From positions 1 to 44,923 of the forward strand of contig JACOUB010000035.1 in assembly GCA_016178015.1 (NCBI GenBank): 44,923 bases of DNA. The letters run 5' to 3'. The DNA is from Methylocystis sp. GTDB lineage: Bacteria; Pseudomonadota; Alphaproteobacteria; Rhizobiales; Beijerinckiaceae. This document shows positions 1 to 7,261 of this stretch, piece by piece (within the stretch, counting starts at the first letter, position 1; the number at the start of each line of letters is the position of its first letter). Both the position numbers and the translations under genes were made by a program. The notes beneath the pieces were generated by a model, which had not been told where the DNA came from, ran no database searches, and saw nothing but the letters and a program-made list of their open reading frames with translations.

Positions 1-1
1 G

Positions 2-562
2 GTGATGTTGCCGGCGCTGTTCGGCGCCGAGTTCCAAACTACGGACAATGCGGCGACTGTATTGGTGGCGGCGCAAGCCTTCGGCGCAATGTCGGTAGTA
101 AGCTCAACAATGATTTTTGCGATCGAGCGCGGTGAGTTTCTCGCCAAAACTGGGATAATCGGCGTCATCCTCATTCTCGTCTCCGGCGTAACGATTATTC
201 CTCTCTTCGGCATTCAAGGCGCAGTGGCTGGCCGCATCATCGTTCAAGTTCTTCTCACCGTTTTTGGATTTCTTTATGTCGCTAAATCGCTCAATTGCGC
301 CTTGCCTTTCAGTTGTCTGTCGCGTCTCGCCACAGCCGCGGGCGCCTGCGCCGCAGCGGCGCGGCTGATCGTGTTGCAGTGGCCCACCTTGTCGGGGGCC
401 GCAGGCGCGGTCGCCGTTGGCGCGGCAATCTATTTCTGCTTGGTTCGAGCGTTGAAGGCGCTGCCCAGCAATGACCTCCAGCGGATCAGAGACTGGGGCG
501 ACAGCGTGCCCGCCCGGCTCGCTCCCGCCGTCAGACCCGTCGTGAAACTCTTGTTCGGCTGA
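2..562 (+). CDS. Polysaccharide/oligosaccharide flippase, C-terminal part (cut by window edge)
   Basis: The reading frame is open at the window start, so only the last 186 or so residues of a larger membrane protein are present. The visible part has alternating hydrophobic segments (roughly residues 15-45, 50-70, 75-95, 105-125 and 130-150) with short polar loops and ends in a soluble basic tail. This layout and the sequence character fit the last helices of a Wzx/MATE-type lipid-linked oligosaccharide flippase (MOP superfamily), which moves undecaprenyl-linked sugar units across the inner membrane. The following genes, a sugar-nucleotide epimerase and an SGNH-fold protein, support a surface-polysaccharide locus. 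Family assignment rests on topology and context, because no short diagnostic motif is visible in this fragment. The internal ATG and GTG codons at the left edge should not be read as the true start. Confidence 0.6.
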   Translation: MMLPALFGAEFQTTDNAATVLVAAQAFGAMSVVSSTMIFAIERGEFLAKTGIIGVILILVSGVTIIPLFGIQGAVAGRIIVQVLLTVFGFLYVAKSLNCALPFSCLSRLATAAGACAAAARLIVLQWPTLSGAAGAVAVGAAIYFCLVRALKALPSNDLQRIRDWGDSVPARLAPAVRPVVKLLFG

Positions 563-621
563 GAGGGGCTCGGGCCTGGCGACGTTCGAAGTCGGCGCGC
601 GGCGATCTACGCAAGACCGCA

Positions 622-651
622 TTGATAGTCTGCGCAGTATTGGCGTATGTT
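622..651 (+). promoter_or_regulatory. Candidate sigma-70 promoter for the epimerase gene
   Basis: TTGATA at 622-627 and TATGTT at 646-651 are separated by 18 bases. This would give a leader of about 85 bases before the ATG at 742. It is a single-site visual match; read-through from the flippase gene is an alternative. Confidence 0.3.
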
Positions 652-741
652 CCGCCTGCGTCGGACGTCGTCACGGGCTCTGTTCGCCTCACGCTGCGAA
701 GGCGCGATCATCCTTTAACGTTTAGGAGAGACGAATTCTCG

Positions 742-1656
742 ATGCAACCTGTCGCGCTCATTGTCGGCGGTCGCGGTTTTGTGGGCCCGCATTTGGCGCG
801 GCAGTTGTCGGACCGATACTGCGTTTTGCCAACAGGCCGGGCCGAGGACGTTCGCGACCGTAACAAAATGTTGGAGGCGGTTGCCGGCGCAAACCCTGAA
901 GTGGTTGTCAATCTCGCATCTATCACGACCGTGAGAGAATCCGTCGAGAGGCCGCGTGAGACATACGAAATTGGCGTCTTCGGACTGCTCAATGTCTTGG
1001 AGGCGCTTCAGGCGCACGGTTTCAGGGGCCGCTTCTTGCATGTGAGCTCGAGCGAGGTTTGCGGATTTCCGGCTGGCGATGAACTTCCGATTGCTGAAAC
1101 AGCGCCGTTGCGGCCAATGAGTCCTTATGCGGTCGCCAAGGCCGCTGGCGAAATGCTGTGTCATCAATGGGCTCACTCTGGCGCGTTCGGCATCGTCGTG
1201 GCCCGTCCTTTCACGCATATTGGACCTGGTCAAAGCGACCGTTTCGCTGTCGCCAGGTTTGCGCGACAGATCGTCGAAATCATATTGGGGAAACGCGCGC
1301 CGATCCTAAAGGTTGGCGCCCTGAACGCCACGCGCGACCTGACCGACGTGCGCGACGTGGCGCTTGCTTACGATCAGATTCTGCACAATGGCGAAGTCGG
1401 AAATGTCTACAACGTTTGTTCGGGGCGCGAAGTGCGTATGCGGGACGTGCTCGACCAATTGATTCGCGCTGCCGGCGTCGACGTTAAGATCAGCGAAGAC
1501 GCTTCTCTTACCCGCAAAGCCGAACAACAGAGACTGTGGGGAACCTACGCTAAGCTCGAAGCTCTGACTGGGTGGGCGCCACAGATCCCGCTTGCTCAAA
1601 CCCTGTCGGATATCATGCAATCGCTTTTGGCGGGCGAGCAGCGCGTTGAAGCATAG
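742..1656 (+). CDS. NAD(P)-dependent sugar-nucleotide epimerase/dehydratase (extended SDR)
   Basis: The 304-residue protein starts at the ATG at 742, preceded by TAGGAGAG with suitable spacing; the frame is open 120 bases further upstream, but that part lacks a ribosome site and does not resemble the family. The N-terminus carries the Rossmann GGRGFVG motif (GxxGxxG). A Ser-rich strand (VSSSEVCG) and SPYAVAK supply the catalytic Ser and the YxxxK pair of extended short-chain dehydrogenases. The protein would act in the cytosol on a nucleotide sugar such as GDP- or dTDP-hexose. It resembles the GDP-mannose 4,6-dehydratase/GDP-6-deoxy-4-keto-mannose reductase branch, but substrate and exact reaction cannot be fixed from sequence alone. 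Its position after a flippase points to making a precursor for exopolysaccharide, O-antigen or glycan decoration. Confidence 0.85.
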   Translation: MQPVALIVGGRGFVGPHLARQLSDRYCVLPTGRAEDVRDRNKMLEAVAGANPEVVVNLASITTVRESVERPRETYEIGVFGLLNVLEALQAHGFRGRFLHVSSSEVCGFPAGDELPIAETAPLRPMSPYAVAKAAGEMLCHQWAHSGAFGIVVARPFTHIGPGQSDRFAVARFARQIVEIILGKRAPILKVGALNATRDLTDVRDVALAYDQILHNGEVGNVYNVCSGREVRMRDVLDQLIRAAGVDVKISEDASLTRKAEQQRLWGTYAKLEALTGWAPQIPLAQTLSDIMQSLLAGEQRVEA

Positions 1657-1657
1657 A

Positions 1658-1700
1658 GCGTTTCCCGCCGAAGTGGATGCCGGTTTGGCGTAGGAAACGC
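1658..1700. repeat. Dispersed palindromic intergenic repeat
   Basis: Outer arms GCGTTTCC (1658-1665) and GGAAACGC (1693-1700) enclose a smaller imperfect palindrome. From general familiarity, elements of this kind (GCGTTTCCCGCCGAAGTGGA followed by related bases) occur in intergenic DNA of many Hyphomicrobiales. It begins just two bases after the epimerase stop codon. Confidence 0.6.
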
Positions 1701-1716
1701 GTCAAAACAAGAACAT

Positions 1717-1755
1717 AGAGTCTTTCGGTGTTTCAACGAAACACCGAAAGACTCT
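1717..1755. terminator. Perfect 18-bp inverted repeat between convergent genes (possible bidirectional terminator)
   Basis: Bases 1717-1734 and 1738-1755 are exact reverse complements with a three-base AAC loop. The stem starts AGAGTCTTTCGG. It lies between the convergent epimerase and SGNH genes, so it could end transcription from both sides. Neither side has a long T-run, so termination by a classic intrinsic mechanism is unproven. It directly follows the dispersed repeat and may be part of the same mobile unit. Confidence 0.5.
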
Positions 1756-1821
1756 AGTGGTTTGATTTGGCGGCGACCTATTATGCTCCTTGGCGAGAAA
1801 ACAGAAGTCAATACTATTATA

Positions 1822-2895
1822 CTATTTGATTTTCTCTGAAATTGCATTGCAAACCAGGGCGTTTCCCGCCGGCGTATGGTGGCCATTCCAATAGATGAGC
1901 GGATCCTTGCCTGAAAATAATTCAAAGGTATCGATATGCCTGAACGGGTATTTGGATAGAGCCTTCAGTAAAAATTGTCTTTCTTCGAGCACCGACTTCG
2001 ATGACAGATCGGAATAATATTGTAATACAATGACCTTTTCTGGGACATTGATTTCGGCAAACTTGTCCAGTGTCCAGTAAGCTATTTCGTCTCTACTAGC
2101 AGCGGCTGGATGTTCTGTCGTAAGAAGATCGCCGAACGCGTCAAAATTTAGTTTATCGAGAAGTCGATTGGCAAGCAGCGAGCGTTGAAAAAGAAAAAGA
2201 GCGACGGCGTTCGGTTGTTTGGGGTTGTATCTCGTGCCCAGAGTCTTAGGGTCGGGCACGGCGTCCCACCCCACTTCCCCATTCTTTTTGACGACGGCCG
2301 GCCTGGGAAAACCAGAGTTATATGAAAGCCTATCTCTCGCGAAATCGACGCCGACGAGGATCGACAATATTATCCTCGAGTATGGTTCGGCGGCGCTGCG
2401 TTCGGTCAATTCGACTCCTCTTTTCACCGCTTGAGCGGCGCCGTACGCAAAGACGCCTCCATTATCAAACTTAGTCGCCGTCTTTCTTTCTAAGCAGGAT
2501 GCCCATGTTTCATTGTTTGATACTTGGTCGCCAAACGTAAAGGAGTCCCCTACCGCCAGCGTTTTATTGTCACTGTTTATGCTTTCATGTTTATCATTGG
2601 ATCTGAACCCTTGTTCGTTGATCGTAACCCTTGCGTTCCGCCATTCAGGAATATCTACAACTCCGTCAAAACCTTCCTTTGGAGCGTGACCAAGATTCTT
2701 GTCATAACGCGAAAACCCATATTTGCGGGTTCGTTCATTGCTTATTTTGAGATTGACGAGGGTCGAATAATCGCAACCGTCACGAAGACAGGTTCTCGTC
2801 GTCCAGAACGCCCGCGCCGCAAGCTCCGCCAGCATGAACAAGATCGCCGCAATCAATAAATTGGCGATGATTAACTTGGCCAGGTTTATGCGCAT
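1822..2895 (-). CDS. SGNH/GDSL-fold protein with N-terminal membrane anchor (polysaccharide-associated)
   Basis: The 357-residue protein begins at the ATG at 2895, eight bases after the apt stop codon; the frame stays open upstream only as a shadow of apt. Residues about 5-28 are a hydrophobic anchor or uncleaved signal. The segment AVGDSFTFGDQV contains the block I GDS motif with the nucleophilic Ser, and NGHHTPAGNALV near the C-terminus resembles block V with the catalytic His (an Asp is less clear). SGNH proteins of this shape remove or transfer acyl groups on sugars or peptidoglycan in the periplasm. Proximity to a flippase and a sugar epimerase suggests action on a surface polysaccharide. 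Base composition is clearly more AT-rich than the flanks, which suggests acquisition by transfer. No strong Shine-Dalgarno sequence precedes the start, so translational coupling to apt is possible. Substrate unknown. Confidence 0.7.
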   Translation of the reverse strand: MRINLAKLIIANLLIAAILFMLAELAARAFWTTRTCLRDGCDYSTLVNLKISNERTRKYGFSRYDKNLGHAPKEGFDGVVDIPEWRNARVTINEQGFRSNDKHESINSDNKTLAVGDSFTFGDQVSNNETWASCLERKTATKFDNGGVFAYGAAQAVKRGVELTERSAAEPYSRIILSILVGVDFARDRLSYNSGFPRPAVVKKNGEVGWDAVPDPKTLGTRYNPKQPNAVALFLFQRSLLANRLLDKLNFDAFGDLLTTEHPAAASRDEIAYWTLDKFAEINVPEKVIVLQYYSDLSSKSVLEERQFLLKALSKYPFRHIDTFELFSGKDPLIYWNGHHTPAGNALVCNAISEKIK

Positions 2896-2903
2896 TGTTC
2901 TAA

Positions 2904-3431
2904 TTAGTGCCCCGCGAAAGACACCAAGGTGCGCACCGGCACGCCGAGCGCTTCGATCTTTGCCGCGCCGCCGAGGTCCGGCAGATCGATGACGAAACAG
3001 GCGGCGACGACATTGGCGCCGATCTTCTGTAAGAGTTTGACCGCGCCTTCCGCCGTGCCGCCGGTGGCGATGAGATCGTCGACGAGAATGACGCGCTCGC
3101 CTTTGTCCACTGCGTCTTCGTGCATCTCCATCTCGTCGACGCCATATTCCAGCGAATAAGCGATCGACACCGTCGTATGCGGCAGTTTGCCCTTCTTGCG
3201 GATCGGCACGAAGCCGGCCGACAATTGATGCGCCACCGCGCCGCCGAGAATGAAGCCGCGCGCCTCCATCCCAGCGACCTTGTCGATTTTCGTTCCCGCC
3301 CATGGGTTGACGAGTTCGTCGACGGCGCGGCGAAAGGCCCGCGCGTTGCCCAAAAGGGTCGTGATGTCGCGAAAGATGATGCCCTTCTTGGGATAGTCGG
3401 GAATGGTGCGGATGGCGGAAGCAAGCGGCAT
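2904..3431 (-). CDS. apt: Adenine phosphoribosyltransferase
   Basis: The 175-residue protein has the usual length of the family. It converts adenine and PRPP to AMP in purine salvage in the cytosol. The PRPP-binding signature is clear at residues 114-129 ([16 protein letters not shown]), and the N-terminal [17 protein letters not shown] segment is typical of Apt. Downstream on the same strand, after eight bases, lies the SGNH gene, so the two are probably co-transcribed although functionally unrelated. Upstream is a pair of palindromic repeats. mtnP, which releases adenine from methylthioadenosine, lies about 0.6 kb upstream on the same strand, so the two salvage steps are neighbours even though a GIY-YIG gene sits between them. 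Confidence 0.95.
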   Translation of the reverse strand: MPLASAIRTIPDYPKKGIIFRDITTLLGNARAFRRAVDELVNPWAGTKIDKVAGMEARGFILGGAVAHQLSAGFVPIRKKGKLPHTTVSIAYSLEYGVDEMEMHEDAVDKGERVILVDDLIATGGTAEGAVKLLQKIGANVVAACFVIDLPDLGGAAKIEALGVPVRTLVSFAGH

Positions 3432-3480
3432 GGTCGGGACCTTAGTGGTGAAGCGGAACGATAGTTTGCTGTCTACGTCC

Positions 3481-3602
3481 CGTCCTTCGAGACGCCCGCT
3501 GCGCGGGCTCCTCAGGACGAGGGAGGGGCTGAAAGATCGTTAGGGCGGCTCATCAGTTCCCTCACCCTGAGGAGCGGCCGAAGGCCGCGTCTCGAAGGGT
3601 GA
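3481..3602. repeat. Inverted pair of palindromic repeats (CTTCGAGACGC / GCGTCTCGAAG family)
   Basis: One copy runs 3481-3523 (starts CGTCCTTCGAGACGCC, ends CTCAGGACGAGGG) and the opposite-orientation copy 3559-3602 (starts CCCTCACCCTGAGGAGC). Each copy can fold into a hairpin. The same family recurs at 3942-3984, 32132-32250 and 37824-37880. The second copy overlaps the 3' end of the GIY-YIG gene. Confidence 0.75.
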
Positions 3603-3911
3603 CGGAGCCCGACTGCGTGACGACGTTCTGCGCGCGGCAAGCTCCGGCAATATTTCCAGGTCGCCGTGAATGAGCGCTTCCTTCTTGGCGCGGGACCAAC
3701 CTTTGATGCGCCGCTCGGTTGCAACAGCTTCGTCAATACGCTCGAAGTGCGTGCTAAAGACAAGCCGCACGGGTCTACGCAAGAAAGTATAACAATCGGG
3801 ATCAATTCCCTGATTGTGTTCGCTCACCCGCTCGTCGACATCGCGCCGCGTTATGCCCGTGTAATAGCTTCGATCGCGGCAAAGCACGATGTAAATGCTT
3901 GCCCTCGGCAT
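3540..3911 (-). CDS. GIY-YIG nuclease-family protein with repeat-encoded C-terminus
   Basis: The protein is 123 residues as read. Residues 1-90 form a compact GIY-YIG domain of the UvrC/YhbQ-like single-domain type: SIYIVLCRDRSYYTGIT carries both the GIY-like and YIG-like tripeptides, followed by the helix with ERVSEHNQG and the ATERRIKGW segment with a conserved Glu and Lys. Such small proteins are predicted endonucleases of unknown biological role. The last 20-30 residues (containing SPFETRPSAAPQG) are encoded by a palindromic repeat that also occurs elsewhere in the window, so the stop codon is supplied by the repeat. Repeats of the same family lie on both sides of the gene. No strong ribosome site is visible. 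The core is a real domain; whether the tail is tolerated or harmful is not known. Confidence 0.75.
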   Translation of the reverse strand: MPRASIYIVLCRDRSYYTGITRRDVDERVSEHNQGIDPDCYTFLRRPVRLVFSTHFERIDEAVATERRIKGWSRAKKEALIHGDLEILPELAARRTSSRSRAPSPFETRPSAAPQGEGTDEPP

Positions 3912-3941
3912 GATACGTTCCCGGCGCTCTTGTGGCGCCCC

Positions 3942-3984
3942 CGTCCTTCGAGACGCCCGCTGCGCGGGCTCCTCAGGATGAGGG
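3942..3984. repeat. Palindromic repeat copy upstream of the GIY-YIG gene
   Basis: It is nearly identical to 3481-3523 (CGTCCTTCGAGACGCCCGCT at the start, CCTCAGGATGAGGG at the end). Together with the 3481-3602 pair it brackets the GIY-YIG gene. Confidence 0.75.
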
Positions 3985-4022
3985 TGCAGGATAACGCAAT
4001 CGCCCTGACACTCAAACCCTCC

Positions 4023-4898
4023 TCACCCGCCGCTCACCCGCGCCATGATGGCGTCGAGCTTTTTGAGCAGCGCCGGATCGCGAACGTCCGGAGCGGTGAG
4101 AATGGCGGTGTCGAGGGCGCGGTCCGAGCCGATCGGGCATGCTTCGTGCTCTTTGGGAAAATCCGCAAGCAACCGCGCCAGCAAGCGGCTGGCCTTGCCG
4201 GCGTTGGAGCGCAAGAGCTCGATGATGGCGGCGACATCGACATCGTCGTGCTCGGGATGCCAGCAGTCGAAATCCGTCACCATGGCGATGGTGGCGTAGG
4301 AAATCTCGGCTTCCCGCGCGAGTTTCGCCTCCGGCATGGCGGTCATGCCGATGACGTCGGCGCCCGCCGCCTTGTATGAAAGCGATTCGGCCAGCGACGA
4401 GAATTGCGGCCCTTCCATGCAAACGTAAGTTCCTTCTTTGGCGATGTCGATGTCTTCCGCGTGCGCCGCCATGGCGATCCGTCGCGCCAGCAGCGGCGCC
4501 ACCGGATGCGCCATGGAGACATGGGCGACGCAGCCGTTGCCGAAGAACGAGGACTGCCTCGCGAAGGTGCGATCGACGAATTGATCGACCAGAACGAACA
4601 GGCCGGGATAGAGTTCGTCCCTGAACGAGCCGCAGGCGGACACCGAGACGATATCGGTCACGCCGGCGCGCTTCATCGCGTCGATATTGGCGCGATAGTT
4701 GATGCCCGACGGCGACAGCGCGTGGCCGCGCCCGTGGCGCGGCAGGAACACGGCGCGGGTTCCGCCGATTTCGCCGAAGCGCAAAGCGTCGGACGGCTCC
4801 CCCCACGGCGTGGCGACGCGCTCCTCGCGGACATTTTCCAGTCCCGGCAGGTCGTAGACGCCGGAGCCGCCGATAATGCCAACTACCGCTCGGGTCAT
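4023..4898 (-). CDS. mtnP: S-methyl-5'-thioadenosine phosphorylase
   Basis: The 291-residue cytosolic enzyme cleaves methylthioadenosine with phosphate to adenine and 5-methylthioribose-1-phosphate (methionine salvage). The start at 4898 is chosen because GGAAGGA lies 8 bases upstream; eight further codons are open but lack a ribosome site. Family marks include IGGSGVYDLPGL near the N-terminus, FLPRHGRGHALSPSGINYRAN (phosphate and base site), YVCMEGPQFSS and VIGMTAMPEAKLAREAEI, which contain the substrate-binding Met and the conserved TxMPE segment, and the TDFDCWH stretch. The length is normal. The adenine product would feed apt downstream on the same strand. In related organisms the gene often sits beside apt, as here. 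The call is MTA phosphorylase rather than purine nucleoside phosphorylase because of the TAMPE and DFDCW motifs. Confidence 0.92.
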   Translation of the reverse strand: MTRAVVGIIGGSGVYDLPGLENVREERVATPWGEPSDALRFGEIGGTRAVFLPRHGRGHALSPSGINYRANIDAMKRAGVTDIVSVSACGSFRDELYPGLFVLVDQFVDRTFARQSSFFGNGCVAHVSMAHPVAPLLARRIAMAAHAEDIDIAKEGTYVCMEGPQFSSLAESLSYKAAGADVIGMTAMPEAKLAREAEISYATIAMVTDFDCWHPEHDDVDVAAIIELLRSNAGKASRLLARLLADFPKEHEACPIGSDRALDTAILTAPDVRDPALLKKLDAIMARVSGG

Positions 4899-4976
4899 GC
4901 GACTTATCCTTCCTGGGCTCACCGAAGAAATTCACGAAAGGCGAGAGGCCAGCATAAACGACATGGCCGCGAATCG

Positions 4977-5291
4977 TTACGGCTCTTCGCGTTCGCTGAA
5001 ATAAGCTTCGATGTCCATGTGTCGTTCAAGAATGTTCACGACCTCGAAGCGGTTGGCGACATAGCGAAAAAAGATCACATAATTTTTGTAAGGAAAGCTG
5101 CGGATGTCGACGCGAAGCTCGGGACGGGCGCGGCCAATCGTGCCGTTGATCGCCGCCAATTTATGGCACTGGGCGCGGAGCTTGCGCACGAAGGTTTCGG
5201 CGACGACAACGCTCCCGCTTGCATCGGCGATATAGGTCAAAATCGCGAGAAAGTCGGCGCGAACCGAGGCAAGAAAAGTCGCCCGCCTCAC
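4977..5291 (-). CDS. parE: ParE/RelE-family toxin
   Basis: The 104-residue protein has the ParE/RelE fold pattern: an N-terminal helical pair (ATFLASVRADFLAILTYIADAS), a middle segment with RPELRVDIRSFPYKNYVIFFRY, and a C-terminal strand containing VVNILERHMD. ParE toxins inhibit DNA gyrase, and RelE homologues cleave ribosome-bound mRNA. The SFPYKNYVIFFRYV and ILERHMD motifs fit ParE best. It starts with GTG in a four-base GTGA overlap with the antitoxin gene upstream, so translation is coupled and antitoxin is made first. The protein appears intact. Confidence 0.88.
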   Translation of the reverse strand: MRRATFLASVRADFLAILTYIADASGSVVVAETFVRKLRAQCHKLAAINGTIGRARPELRVDIRSFPYKNYVIFFRYVANRFEVVNILERHMDIEAYFSEREEP

Positions 5292-5539
5292 GCGCCATAC
5301 CCCTGACCCCTCAATTCGGCGCTCTTGGCGGCAATAGCAGCGTCGAGTTCCTCGTCCGTGACCTCGCCTCCAAGCGCAATCGAGGCGTCCAGCGTCGCGC
5401 GTAAGGCGGCAAGCTTGGCCTCGCGTTCCTCAACGAGGCGCAGCCCTTCGCGCACGACCTCACTGGCGGAGCTATAGCGTCCGTCCTTCACCACGCGGTC
5501 GACGAACCCCTGCCAGCGATCCCCGATGGAAACATTCAT
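5288..5539 (-). CDS. parD: ParD-family antitoxin (CopG/Arc/MetJ-type)
   Basis: The 83-residue antitoxin starts at the ATG at 5539, where GAGGAGGAG lies about five bases upstream; thirteen further upstream codons are open but less likely. The N-terminus (MNVSIGDRWQGFVDRVV) is the ribbon-helix-helix strand and helix, followed by GRYSSASEVVREGLRLVEERE, the hallmark ParD segment. The acidic C-terminal half would wrap the toxin. It normally represses its own promoter as a dimer. The 150 bases upstream are AT-rich and contain a GCTAT direct repeat around 5587-5600, a possible operator. Module type is inferred from family membership and gene order. Confidence 0.88.
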   Translation of the reverse strand: MNVSIGDRWQGFVDRVVKDGRYSSASEVVREGLRLVEEREAKLAALRATLDASIALGGEVTDEELDAAIAAKSAELRGQGYGA

Positions 5540-5729
5540 GCCGGCTCCTCCTCGATGGGACACGGTGCTTGATAACATAAATTGCGCTATTTTTGCTATC
5601 GGAATTTGCCCGATTTCAAGCCTTGTTAATTCAAGGCTCTGAAATCTGATGCGAAAGTTTTGATTTTTGCATAAAGAGCGAGGCCACGTGAGGCTTACGC
5701 GAAAGAGCTGAACACCAATTTGGGCGGCG

Positions 5730-6155
5730 CTATTCGAAGCCGAAACGCATCTTGATCATATCACGCAATGATGCGCGTGACGCCACAGCCTCTTCGCGTG
5801 TCTCCGCTCCCGCCTCTTCAAGCAAATCCGTAAAATACCCCTGTAGGGCAACAAGCCCATCCCCGACCATTGTTTTCATTGTACCAAACGTCTGATGGCG
5901 TCCCGATTCAAGCTCATCCCATATGATGTTGCGCACGCGAATGAGAACAAGGACTTTTATCGAATAATTGGTTGTTTGAATTGCCGTGCGAAGTTCATTC
6001 GGCTTGTAGATGACTTCACGGCGAAGGGACGCCTTTATCGCATCAAAACCGAGATGTAGGCCGAGTGACGACGGTAGCGCTTTCTCTAATTCAGAAATCG
6101 ACTGAAGCGCCGTTCTTGCCTCGCGTCGGGGGAAAAGGCGGTCGAACAATCCCAT
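5730..6155 (-). CDS. Uncharacterised protein, partner of the HEPN-like gene
   Basis: The 141-residue soluble protein is unrecognised. It begins MGLFDRLFPRREAR and is helix-rich, with a strongly charged C-terminal half (about residues 105-141) ending in SLRDMIKMRFGFE. There is no signal peptide or membrane segment. GAAGAGGA lies about 10 bases before the ATG at 6155. It starts only 20 bases after the upstream gene (6176-6670) ends, so the two form a probable operon. Both are AT-richer than the flanking core genes and lie directly upstream of ParDE on the same strand. It could be the antidote or partner of the HEPN-like product; that is inference from gene pairing only. Confidence 0.6.
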   Translation of the reverse strand: MGLFDRLFPRREARTALQSISELEKALPSSLGLHLGFDAIKASLRREVIYKPNELRTAIQTTNYSIKVLVLIRVRNIIWDELESGRHQTFGTMKTMVGDGLVALQGYFTDLLEEAGAETREEAVASRASLRDMIKMRFGFE

Positions 6156-6175
6156 TTTGCCAATGTCCTCTTCAC

Positions 6176-6670
6176 CTAGCTGCCAAGACGCAATTGCTCC
6201 ATTCGTTCGGTGATTCTAGCCAACAACTTGGCTGTCATCAGCAAGAATAAATCGATCTCTTTCTCAGTGAATCGAACATCACGGATGCTCTCGATGCTTT
6301 TGATAAGGTCGCCTTTATAGGGTGTCACGCTGTAACTGGACGCGTCCGAGTGAGCATATTCGTTATTCCGCAATTGATGCAGGCGTTTGTGCAAATTTTT
6401 CTGATCGCTTCCGTAACTTGCTATCAGCCGTTCGGGCAAACGCATGTTCCCGTTTCCCGACGTGAATGGCCTAACGTAGGCAACAATCATCGTCGTCGTA
6501 AAGGAGATTTGCTGTATCCGAACACTCCCCCGACGCAGGAATGAATATGTATGCCAGCCTTTTCTTTTGATGTGGAGGGCACATGAACGCGCTATCGAGA
6601 TATCTTCACGAGATGCGTGAAGCCTCCCGTAAAGTGCTTTGTTTTGTTCCGATAGGTTGGCCTCTTCCAT
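6176..6670 (-). CDS. HEPN-like protein with an Rx5H motif (AbiU2/AbiV-like, function unknown)
   Basis: The 164-residue all-helical protein contains LRNNEYAHSD at residues 100-109. The Arg (101) and His (107) fit the Rx4-6H signature that defines the HEPN fold, many members of which are RNases in toxin-antitoxin or abortive-infection systems. The conserved Asn after Arg and the AHSD ending match the pattern seen in AbiU2/AbiV-type HEPN proteins. The motif is short, so fold assignment needs a profile search. The C-terminal part (DVRFTEKEIDLFLLMTAKLL) is an amphipathic helix. It is the first gene of a two-gene AT-rich unit (next gene at 5730-6155) upstream of ParDE. No strong ribosome site is visible. 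RNase activity is not shown. Confidence 0.6.
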   Translation of the reverse strand: MEEANLSEQNKALYGRLHASREDISIARSCALHIKRKGWHTYSFLRRGSVRIQQISFTTTMIVAYVRPFTSGNGNMRLPERLIASYGSDQKNLHKRLHQLRNNEYAHSDASSYSVTPYKGDLIKSIESIRDVRFTEKEIDLFLLMTAKLLARITERMEQLRLGS

Positions 6671-6914
6671 TTTGGGGACTGCATCTCACGTTTTGGAAGG
6701 AATCAATCTCTCAAAAGTACGCCGAATTTGAGGTGAGTTAAGCGAGCTGAGTTCGCATAAGCCCAATATGAAACTCGCGCCAGCACTCGTGCAACCCTCG
6801 ATCCCGGCCCCCAACGCCGCCCATGACGCCGAACGGTTCATGCGGCCTTCCGCAGCGCGGCAATACGGCAATCGCCGCCGCAATGGATAATGCCAACGGC
6901 CCGAACAAATGACT

Positions 6915-7054
6915 CGTCATGGCCGGGCTTGTCCCGGACACCCACGCCGACGAGCTGCTACGCTGCTCGACGAAAGGCTCAATGTTTCCGCCTCTTTCGG
7001 AAGCCATCCCGCAGCGTCCCGGCGTGGATGCCCGCGACAAGCGCGGGCATGACG
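6915..7054. repeat. Composite inverted repeat element, copy 1
   Basis: The left arm starts CGTCATGGCCGGGCTTGTCC (6915) and the right arm GGCGTGGATGCCCGCGACAA (7021); the two are inverted relative to each other around a 70-base core. A second copy in the same orientation is at 20586-20726 and shares core features (AATGT..CCGCCTCT..TTCGG). Arms of this type are common dispersed repeats in Hyphomicrobiales. Confidence 0.7.
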
Positions 7055-7097
7055 GCGGTCAATGTTTTCGGCCGTTAGTTCGCTCCCTCAACACAGC

Positions 7098-7140
7098 TTT
7101 TTGCGACAGGGTTGCGCTGCAAAAAAGCCTGTGATAGGGC
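7098..7140 (+). promoter_or_regulatory. Candidate promoter/hairpin upstream of atpHAGDC
   Basis: TTGCGC (7112-7117) and TAGGGC (7135-7140) are 17 bases apart, a plausible housekeeping promoter. An inverted repeat TTTTTGC (7098-7104) and GCAAAAA (7119-7125) overlaps the -35 box. The match is weak. Confidence 0.3.
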
Positions 7141-7261
7141 ACGCTCGCCATGGAGCTGGGGCGTCGCCGCCTCGCTCCTTTCCCTGCAATATCCGTCACT
7201 CGAAGCATAAGCGGAATCTGTCGCAGACGCGCATGGGCGTTGCGAGCTGGCGCGTCGAGCG

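Larger units (their letters stand above)
6671..7261. other. Gene-free interval of about 590 bases upstream of the atp operon
   Basis: It holds a 140-base composite repeat (6915-7054) and a possible atp promoter/hairpin near 7098-7140. No convincing coding region was found on either strand; short open frames here lack ribosome sites and recognisable sequence. Confidence 0.6.

Noticed and set aside
6686-6883. Small minus-strand frame of 65 codons after the HEPN-like gene
   Set aside because: No ribosome site, low-complexity composition and no recognised family.
7112-7140. Strong call for the atp operon promoter
   Set aside because: The -35 and -10 match is imperfect and overlaps an inverted repeat; kept only as a low-confidence feature.
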